Origin: Bacillus paralicheniformis
GTDB lineage: Bacteria; Bacillota; Bacilli; Bacillales; Bacillaceae
Length of the DNA: 64,000 bases
NCBI RefSeq assembly: GCF_001042485.2
Contig: NZ_LBMN02000004.1
Span: 62,001-126,000 of the forward strand
Direction of reading: 5' to 3'
A program made the position numbers and the translations under genes. Each line of letters starts with the position of its first letter. Within the stretch, counting starts at the first letter, position 1. Shown here one piece after another: positions 58,400-64,000 of the stretch. A model generated the notes under the pieces. That model had not been told where the DNA came from and did not search any database. It was given only the letters and a program-made list of their open reading frames with translations.

Positions 58400-58861
58400 A
58401 TGGCAGAAACGAACCCGGTGATCAAAAAACTGCAGTTCAAGGATAATGGACAGCCTGTACTGATCGTGAATCCGCCAGAGGCATACAGCGGCATCATGGC
58501 TGAATTTCAAGGCCATGTCGATCATCAGGCCGAAGCTGACCGGTACGATTTTGTTCAGGTATTCGCAGCGACCAACGCAAAGTTGCAGGCTTTAGCTAAA
58601 GAGGCTGAGCGTCATCTGGCGGAAGACGGACTGTTTTGGCTTTGCTACCCGAAAAAATCTTCGAAAGTCTACAAAGGATCGGACTGCAGCCGCGACACAG
58701 TAGCCGGACTGCTTGCGGACCAAGGCTATGAACCGGTTCGGCAAATTGCAATAGATGAAGATTGGTCTGCGCTCAGATTTCGCAAGGCGGAAAACATTAA
58801 AACGATGAAGCGCAAATTTGCCGTGACGGAAAAAGGTAAACAGCGTACAGATCAAGAATGA
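58400..58861 (+). CDS. DUF3052-like small protein
   Basis: A 153-residue soluble protein. The central block LFWLCYPKKSSKVYKGSDCS and the later DEDWSALRFRK resemble the DUF3052-type fold seen in small proteins of unknown role. No membrane segment is present. The start has AAAAAGG upstream. It is a single gene, divergent from yxeB by 173 bases. Function is unknown. Confidence 0.75.
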   Translation: MAETNPVIKKLQFKDNGQPVLIVNPPEAYSGIMAEFQGHVDHQAEADRYDFVQVFAATNAKLQALAKEAERHLAEDGLFWLCYPKKSSKVYKGSDCSRDTVAGLLADQGYEPVRQIAIDEDWSALRFRKAENIKTMKRKFAVTEKGKQRTDQE

Positions 58862-59008
58862 TCATATATGTCTCTTTTCAGAGAGGCAGATGATTCAGCT
58901 TGTGAACGAAAGTACACAAAAAAGAAATAATATTATGTTCAATGTTTCACAAACTTTTTGTATAATGAATCTAATCTTTTAAAATACCATAGAAAAGAGG
59001 TATGCAGT

Positions 59009-59659
59009 ATGAAGAAATGGGCATTTGTATCAGACTTTGATGGGACGATTTCCAAACAGGATTTTTACTGGATGGTCATTGATAAATATTTTCCGGAAGG
59101 CCGTGAATTGTTCAAGAAGTGGAAGGCCGGAGAATTAAAAGATATCGAGTTTTTGGGAACTGTTTTTGCTTCAATTCATCAAAGCGAGCAAAAAATCATT
59201 GATGACATTCATTCCATACCAATTGATGAATATGTGCCAGACTTCATTCAGCATGTCCAGAAAAACGGCGGCGATTTCTACATTTTAAGCGCCGGCACGA
59301 ATTATTACATTCATTATATTTTAAAGAAATACGGGATTACAGACGTTGAGGTCTTTTCAAATAAAGGCTTTTTTAAAGAAGACAATGTTCATTTGGACAT
59401 TGATGAGAATCATTGGCATTACTCTGAGCGCTATGGGATTGATAAATCAAAGGTCATTCAGAAGCTGAAAGAAGAGTACGAGACGATTTATTTTGCAGGT
59501 GACAGTGAACCGGATTCCCACCCGGCTAAATTTGCGGATGTAACATTTGCAAAGGATGCGCTCCAGGATTTGCTTCGTCAGCAGGGGGTGCCATTTGTAG
59601 CCGTTGAAACATTTGAAGACATTGAACAGTATCTTAAAGAAAAAGGGCGGATCGTCTAA
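59009..59659 (+). CDS. HAD-IB phosphatase, MtnX-like
   Basis: A 216-residue haloacid-dehalogenase phosphatase. Motif I DFDGT starts near residue 9, motif II is YILSAGTNYY, a lysine occurs in GIDKSKV and motif IV is FAGDSEPDSHPA. The fold is that of MtnX-type phosphatases. However, no methionine-salvage gene is near; instead the stop overlaps the start of a glycerol-1-phosphate dehydrogenase-like gene (TAATG). The substrate is therefore likely a phosphorylated polyol or related compound. The ATG after AAGAGG is used; the frame extends 17 codons upstream. Confidence 0.85.
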   Translation: MKKWAFVSDFDGTISKQDFYWMVIDKYFPEGRELFKKWKAGELKDIEFLGTVFASIHQSEQKIIDDIHSIPIDEYVPDFIQHVQKNGGDFYILSAGTNYYIHYILKKYGITDVEVFSNKGFFKEDNVHLDIDENHWHYSERYGIDKSKVIQKLKEEYETIYFAGDSEPDSHPAKFADVTFAKDALQDLLRQQGVPFVAVETFEDIEQYLKEKGRIV

Positions 59660-60708
59660 TGCCGCGCCAGGTTACCAGCATAGCCATTCCCGCGGTTTTG
59701 GACATTAGTGAAGGCGTGCTTGGCCGGTTGGATGAGATATTGAGAAAGCATCAGTTTGACAAGGCGATCATGTTTTTTGACGATTTTTCCTATCAGCAGT
59801 ATGAGCACTCATTAAAAGCCGCCTTTCAACATGTCAAAGTAGAAGCTGTTTTGCTGCCGTCCAACCTGGACATACAGGAGCTTTTGAAGCAGGCATTTTC
59901 AATCGGGAATTACGATGTCATCATTGCCATGGGCGGCGGGTATGTTGTCGATTGCGGAAAATACATCGCTTTTTCCAAGCGGACCCCGTTCATCAGCATT
60001 CCGACGTCGGCATCCAATGACGGGTTTGCGAGCAGCAATTGCTCGCTTCAAGTCGAAGGAAAAAAAACAACCGTGCCGGCAAGGGTTCCGTATGGAATCA
60101 TAGCTGATTTGAGTATCATTCAAAAAGCGCCGGAGCACTTTATTTTGGCGGGGATCGGCGATTTGATGTCCAATATTACGGCACTTTATGATTGGGAGTT
60201 TGAAGAGCGGCACGGGGTCAGCGATGTAAATGCGTTTGCGTCGATGCTCAGCAAGAAAGCGGTCAACAGCTTTGTCCGTACACCGATGCAGGATATTAAA
60301 CAGCCGATCTTTTTAAAAGAGCTTGTCAGCTCTTTGACAATGGGAGGCATCGCCACGGAAATCAGCGGAAACAGCGCGCCGATCAGCGGTTCTGAGCACC
60401 TGATTTCCCATGCGTTGGACAAAATTGCGGAAAAACCGCAGATGCACGGCATTCAAGTCGGGGTAGCCACCTACATCATGGCTCATGTACAGGATCACCG
60501 GGCTGAGCGGATTGAAAAGGTGTTTACGAGAACAGGCTTTTTTCAATATGTGAAAACACTGAATCTGAACAAAGATGAGTTTCGCGAAGCGATCAATTTG
60601 TCGCACACTGTCAAGCCGAACCGCTATACGTACTTGCATGAAGCCGGCTATCGCGAAAAAGCGCTTCGCATCCTTGATGAAGATCCGATTCTGCAGGAAA
60701 TATTTTAA
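59659..60708 (+). CDS. Iron-containing polyol dehydrogenase, glycerol-1-phosphate dehydrogenase-like (AraM/EgsA family)
   Basis: A 349-residue member of the glycerol dehydrogenase/G1P dehydrogenase superfamily. The NAD(P) loop MGGGYVVDCGKYIAF is near residue 92-106 and ISIPTSASNDGFAS near 112-125. Candidate metal ligands are the Asp/His in ILAGIGDLMSN, SGSEHLISHAL and PQMHGIQVG. It is shorter than B. subtilis AraM (394 residues). It overlaps the HAD phosphatase gene, so the two should act in one short pathway, for example reduction of a phosphorylated ketose and its dephosphorylation. The exact reaction is unknown. Confidence 0.83.
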   Translation: MPRQVTSIAIPAVLDISEGVLGRLDEILRKHQFDKAIMFFDDFSYQQYEHSLKAAFQHVKVEAVLLPSNLDIQELLKQAFSIGNYDVIIAMGGGYVVDCGKYIAFSKRTPFISIPTSASNDGFASSNCSLQVEGKKTTVPARVPYGIIADLSIIQKAPEHFILAGIGDLMSNITALYDWEFEERHGVSDVNAFASMLSKKAVNSFVRTPMQDIKQPIFLKELVSSLTMGGIATEISGNSAPISGSEHLISHALDKIAEKPQMHGIQVGVATYIMAHVQDHRAERIEKVFTRTGFFQYVKTLNLNKDEFREAINLSHTVKPNRYTYLHEAGYREKALRILDEDPILQEIF

Positions 60709-60725
60709 GCAGGCCAAGCGGCTCG

Positions 60726-60757
60726 AAAAACGCCTTATTTGCTGTAAGGCGTTTTTT
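60726..60757 (+). terminator. Terminator of the HAD/dehydrogenase pair
   Basis: AACGCCTTA and TAAGGCGTT form a 9-bp stem followed by TTTTT. Confidence 0.82.
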
Positions 60758-60863
60758 CCGTGGGCATCAGACGAAAATGACGGGGAAAAGCTGTGATACA
60801 ATAAAGAAGGTATGGGTCATAAGTACGACGTTAGGGCTCGATTCTGATCAGGGAGAGTGTAAA

Positions 60864-61676
60864 ATGTACAAACTAATCGCGATAGATATGGATGGAACAT
60901 TGTTGAATGATCTTCATGAAGTAACAGAGGAAGTTCGGAATGCCCTGCATGCTGCAAAAAAGCAAGGCGTCAAAATCGTTCTCTGCACGGGCCGTCCTCT
61001 CGGCGGTGTAAGCCGCTATCTGGAAGAACTGAATCTAAATGAAGACGGCGATTATGTCATCGCCTATAACGGAGCGCTCGTTCAAAATACGCACACTCAA
61101 GAAGTCGTGTCAGAGCTGACACTGGGCTATGATGATGTGAAATCGTTATATGAGCTTAGCCAAAAGCTTGATACGCCGATGCATTTTTTTGATTCTGCTT
61201 ATTTATATACGCCAAACCGGGAAATCAGCCCGTATACTGTTCACGAATCATACGTCACCAAAGTGCCGCTCCGGTTCCGGACGATCGAAGAAATCCCGAA
61301 AGACCTTCTCGCGCCAAAGGCGATGTACATTGATGAACCGGAAAAGCTGGATCGGACGATCGCAGCAATACCGGAAGACGTCAAGGAACGTTATACAATG
61401 GTGAAAAGCTCGCCGTTCTTTTATGAAATTCTTCACCCTGCGGCAAGTAAAGGAAATGCCGTTCAGCAGCTTGCCGACATATTAGGCATCGCGCAAGAAG
61501 AAGTGATCTGTATTGGAGACAACGGAAACGACATGTCGATGATCGAATGGGCTGGATGCGGAGTCGCCATGGGGAATGCGATCCCTGAGGTAAAAGCTTC
61601 GGCCGATTATGAAACGCGTACGAATAACGAAAACGGCGTTGCTCACGCCATTCATGAGCTTGTATTGTCCAAATGA
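60864..61676 (+). CDS. yxeH: Cof-type HAD sugar phosphatase YxeH
   Basis: A 270-residue Cof-type HAD-IIB phosphatase: motif I IDMDGTLL near residues 6-13, motif II LCTGRP near 43 and motif IV GDNGNDMSMIEWAG near 215. The ATG reading MYKLIAID after GGGAGAG gives the B. subtilis YxeH length; the frame runs 29 codons further upstream. It probably hydrolyses sugar or cofactor phosphates such as FMN or phosphosugars. Confidence 0.9.
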   Translation: MYKLIAIDMDGTLLNDLHEVTEEVRNALHAAKKQGVKIVLCTGRPLGGVSRYLEELNLNEDGDYVIAYNGALVQNTHTQEVVSELTLGYDDVKSLYELSQKLDTPMHFFDSAYLYTPNREISPYTVHESYVTKVPLRFRTIEEIPKDLLAPKAMYIDEPEKLDRTIAAIPEDVKERYTMVKSSPFFYEILHPAASKGNAVQQLADILGIAQEEVICIGDNGNDMSMIEWAGCGVAMGNAIPEVKASADYETRTNNENGVAHAIHELVLSK

Positions 61677-61707
61677 AAAAGCCGGCCCTTCGAAAGGCCG
61701 GCTTTTA
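61675..61707. terminator. Convergent terminator between yxeH and the ABC-F gene
   Basis: GCCGGCC and GGCCGGC, with A-run and T-run on either side, form a strong bidirectional terminator. Confidence 0.85.
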
Positions 61708-61708
61708 C

Positions 61709-63130
61709 CTATTTGCGGCGCCATGCTTCAATCCGCCAAATATGAGTCACCCAGTCTTCATAAAAAGACGGTTCATGGGAAACGAGCAAAATCGTTCCCT
61801 TGTAGTCGCAGAGCGCTTGCTTTAACGCACGCTTTGCCGATGTGTCAAGATGGTTTGTCGGTTCATCAAGAACAAGCAGATTGCTGTTTGAAAGCATCAG
61901 TTCCGCCAGCCGGACCTTTGCCTGTTCACCGCCGCTTAGCGTAGCAAGGGGCTGGCTGATATGCTTTGGCGTCAAACCGGATATCGCGAGCGTCTGCCTG
62001 ATGTCTTTTTCCGATAGATCAGGAAAGAACGCCCGCAATTTTTCAAGCGGTGTATGATGAGAAGCCGGACTTTCCTGTCTGAAATAGGCCGCCTGTAAAT
62101 GCTGTCCTGCTGTGACGGTGCCGCTAAGAGGCTTGAGATCACCGAGCAGCGTTTTAATGAGCGTCGATTTTCCGGCGCCGTTTTCTCCGGTAATGGCGAT
62201 TTTATCGCCCCGTTTTACGGTCAGAGAAAGAGGCTTAAATAATGGAACGGTGTAGCCCGCCTCAAGATTTTCCGTTTTGAGTACGGTCATCGCCGGATTT
62301 CGCCCCGTTTTAAATGAAAAGCTGGGGACATAAGAATCTGTCGGTTTTTCGATTCGCTTGATTTTGCTTAATGCTTTCTCCCTGCTTTTGGCCTGCTTCG
62401 CCTTTCGGACCCTGTTCCGGTCGATAAACCCCTCTAGCTTTTTAATTTCCCTGTGTTGTTTGGCGTATGCGGCTTCAGCCTGTGCCCTGCTTTGCACATA
62501 TTCCTTCAGAAAATATTGATAGCTGCCGGAGTACCGTTTGATCGTTTGATGCTCCAGATGGAATGTCACCGTCGTGATCTCATTTAAGAAGTGTTCGTCA
62601 TGTGAGATCACGAGAAAGGCGTGCTTATAGTTTTTCAAATACCCCGTCAGCCACTCAATATGGGCCGCATCCAAATAGTTGGTCGGCTCATCCAACAGGA
62701 GCACATCAGGTTTCGTTCCGATTTGGTAAAATCCTGAACTCTCCAGTTCGGATTGGAGCTCTCCGTATCTTTTCAAAATGGCCTCCAGATTGTCTTCGGC
62801 GTCGGCCATTTTTTCGGCAAGCCGATTCAGTTGCTTTTCGATTTCAAACAGCCGGTCGTACGCTTGCTCCATGTACTGAAGGATGGTTGTGCCTTTCGTC
62901 AGCTTGGCATGCTGTTCAAGAAAGCCGGCCCGAATGTTTGGCTGCCATTCAATGTTTCCGTGATCGGGCAGAAGGCTGCCTGTCAAAATCCGCAGCAATG
63001 TCGATTTTCCGGCTCCGTTTGCACCGACAAGGCCGGCGTGTTCGCCTTTCAGCAGGCGGAACCCGGCGTCTTGAAAGATAATACGGTCTCCATATATATG
63101 GGTCAGATTCGTGACATGAACAATACTCAT
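61709..63130 (-). CDS. ABC-F protein with incomplete first ATPase domain
   Basis: A 473-residue ABC-F (two ATPase domains, no membrane part), the class that rescues or protects ribosomes from antibiotics. Domain 1 has Walker A GANGAGKST at 36-44 and Walker B VLLLDEPTNYLD at 143-154, but between residues 133 and 141 the whole stretch that should carry the LSGGQ signature is missing, about 40 to 50 residues. The interdomain linker (about 205-265) is lysine/arginine-rich. Domain 2 is complete: Walker A 315-323, signature LSGGEQ at 398-403, Walker B near 422. The gene has an antibiotic-resistance-type attenuator leader. The missing signature would disable one of the two ATP sites. Confidence 0.85.
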   Translation of the reverse strand: MSIVHVTNLTHIYGDRIIFQDAGFRLLKGEHAGLVGANGAGKSTLLRILTGSLLPDHGNIEWQPNIRAGFLEQHAKLTKGTTILQYMEQAYDRLFEIEKQLNRLAEKMADAEDNLEAILKRYGELQSELESSGFYQIGTKPDVLLLDEPTNYLDAAHIEWLTGYLKNYKHAFLVISHDEHFLNEITTVTFHLEHQTIKRYSGSYQYFLKEYVQSRAQAEAAYAKQHREIKKLEGFIDRNRVRKAKQAKSREKALSKIKRIEKPTDSYVPSFSFKTGRNPAMTVLKTENLEAGYTVPLFKPLSLTVKRGDKIAITGENGAGKSTLIKTLLGDLKPLSGTVTAGQHLQAAYFRQESPASHHTPLEKLRAFFPDLSEKDIRQTLAISGLTPKHISQPLATLSGGEQAKVRLAELMLSNSNLLVLDEPTNHLDTSAKRALKQALCDYKGTILLVSHEPSFYEDWVTHIWRIEAWRRK

Positions 63131-63215
63131 GGTGATTCTCTCCTTCAGGCTTATTTTTTTTGAAAAAACAAGCCATCAAAAGAGAACAGCGTGAAGCCTC
63201 GCTATCCTGTCCGGC

Positions 63216-63250
63216 AAAAAAAACGGGTAAGGCAAACTACACCTTACCCG
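63216..63250 (-). terminator. Leader terminator upstream of the ABC-F gene
   Basis: On the minus strand CGGGTAAGG, a nine-base loop and CCTTACCCG form a perfect 9-bp stem followed by eight T. It lies between the leader promoter and the ABC-F start, 86 bases before the ATG, so it can attenuate transcription. Confidence 0.85.
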
Positions 63251-63343
63251 CTACATATTTAAAATACAGCAAGAAAGGATGTCAAATCATATCAAACTGT
63301 TCCCGAGATGGCTTGTCTAAAAAAGGGCAGACTTCTCCCGTCT

Positions 63344-63385
63344 TTAAGCCAATTCTCTTTTAAGAACAGTTGATAAGATTTTCAT
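63344..63385 (-). CDS. 13-codon leader peptide of the ABC-F attenuator
   Basis: The short frame MKILSTVLKRELA follows GAGGTGGAAAGG at a good distance and ends in TAA. It lies inside the leader RNA about 35 bases after the predicted transcription start. Ribosome stalling on such peptides is the known switch for several ABC-F and erm genes. No homologue is recognised. Confidence 0.6.
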   Translation of the reverse strand: MKILSTVLKRELA

Positions 63386-63426
63386 TCCTTTCCACCTCGT
63401 TTTGGTCAAATTTACCTTCACCACAC

Positions 63427-63455
63427 ATTATATGAAGCGGAGTGCCGGTTGTCAA
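63427..63455 (-). promoter_or_regulatory. Sigma-A promoter of the ABC-F leader
   Basis: On the minus strand TTGACA and TATAAT, both perfect consensus, are 17 bases apart. The start would be near 63420, giving a leader of about 290 nucleotides before the ABC-F start codon. Confidence 0.88.
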
Positions 63456-63471
63456 ACCGCTGCCATATGAA

Positions 63472-63500
63472 TTGACATCGTGCAGGCAGTGTGTTATTTA
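63472..63500 (+). promoter_or_regulatory. Probable htpG promoter
   Basis: TTGACA and TATTTA are 17 bases apart and lie about 60 bases upstream of the htpG start. No CIRCE or CtsR operator is visible, in line with htpG being outside those heat-shock classes in B. subtilis. Confidence 0.6.
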
Positions 63501-63560
63501 ATTTGTGAACAGAATCGAACGATATATGTATATCATATGAGCAAAAGAGGAGAGAGACAG

Positions 63561-64000
63561 ATGGCTAAAAAAGAATTTAAAGCAGAATCCAAGAGATTGC
63601 TGGACATCATGATCAACTCGATTTATTCCCAAAAGGAAGTCTTTTTAAGGGAGCTGATATCCAATGCGAGCGATGCCATCGATAAAATCTACTACAAAGC
63701 GCTGACAGACGATTCACTGACGTTTAACAAAGATGATTACTACATAAAAATCTCCGCAGACAAAGAAAACAGAACGCTGACGATTGCGGACACCGGGATC
63801 GGCATGACGAAAGAAGAGCTTGAAGAACATCTTGGAACCATTGCCAAGAGCGGCTCGCTTGCGTTTAAACAAGAAAACGAATTAAAAGACGGGCACGATA
63901 TTATCGGCCAGTTCGGCGTCGGTTTCTACGCCGCTTTTATGGTTGCGGACACCGTCACCGTCATGACAAAAGCCCATGGCAGCGATGAAGCGTATCAATG
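63561..64000 (+). CDS. htpG: Hsp90 chaperone HtpG, N-terminal part, cut by window edge
   Basis: The first 146 codons of HtpG. Visible are the N-terminal ATP-binding (GHKL) elements: [13 protein letters not shown] with the catalytic Glu and Asn, [13 protein letters not shown], and [15 protein letters not shown]. The ATG follows GGAGAGAGA. It is a cytoplasmic ATP-dependent chaperone. The rest lies beyond the window. Confidence 0.95.
   Translation, partial: MAKKEFKAESKRLLDIMINSIYSQKEVFLRELISNASDAIDKIYYKALTDDSLTFNKDDYYIKISADKENRTLTIADTGIGMTKEELEEHLGTIAKSGSLAFKQENELKDGHDIIGQFGVGFYAAFMVADTVTVMTKAHGSDEAYQ

Overview
The window comes from a low-to-moderate GC Gram-positive chromosome and looks like the Bacillus licheniformis group. 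Shine-Dalgarno sites are strong. Many gene blocks match, in content and order, the part of the B. subtilis 168 chromosome that carries gntRKPZ-ahpC-ahpF, fbp, galKT, gan, yxdJKLM-yxeAB, yxeH and htpG. The endo-galactanase precursor is 424 residues, the length I remember for the B. licheniformis enzyme. Species assignment is from memory of protein sequences, not from a search. I see no rRNA, tRNA, IS element, prophage or CRISPR array.

Layout. 1-3.0 kb: the yvfRSTU-type ABC exporter with its two-component system (yvfU cut by the window edge). 3.2-5.2 kb: a two-gene accessory cassette, a MazG-like NTP pyrophosphohydrolase coupled to a GIY-YIG nuclease/DUF2075 ATPase fusion; this is the best candidate here for an uncharacterised, possibly defensive, system. 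5.7-9.1 kb: a Fur-boxed hydroxamate-siderophore uptake operon (fhuDBG-like, no ATPase gene nearby). 8.8-13.1 kb: a scarred region around fbp, with a histidine-kinase stump, two decayed pieces of an extra ahpF copy and a decayed copy of a riboswitch leader. 13.2-17.4 kb: yobU/yobV-type genes and an amino-acid permease behind a glycine-riboswitch-like leader with an intrinsic terminator. 17.4-27.8 kb: ahpCF (PerR box), adhE (Rex boxes) and gntRKPZ (GntR palindrome).

27.9-34.4 kb: a MarR-rhodanese-EVE operon, then a ROK repressor facing a galKET operon; ROK gene and gal operon share an AT-rich operator-like element. 34.4-42.6 kb: ganR and the galactan operon ganSPQAB, with GanR palindromes and several cre sites. 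The gal and gan units together take galactan from extracellular cleavage through uptake and beta-galactosidase to the Leloir pathway. 42.6-47.4 kb: alanine dehydrogenase, an Ala/Gly:cation symporter and a chemoreceptor. 47.4-52.4 kb: yxeA and the Bce-type module yxdJKLM. 52.5-58.3 kb: a membrane acyltransferase, feoAB plus a small Cys-rich partner, a VOC protein, a small membrane protein and yxeB (Fur boxes at feo and yxeB). 58.4-61.7 kb: a DUF3052-like protein, an overlapping HAD phosphatase/glycerol-1-phosphate dehydrogenase-like pair, and yxeH. 61.7-64 kb: an ABC-F gene with an unusual gap in its first ATPase domain and a complete attenuator leader (promoter, 13-codon leader peptide, terminator), then the start of htpG.

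Start codons were moved from the longest open frame wherever the ribosome-binding site, overlap with the previous gene, or known family length argued for it; each such case is stated.
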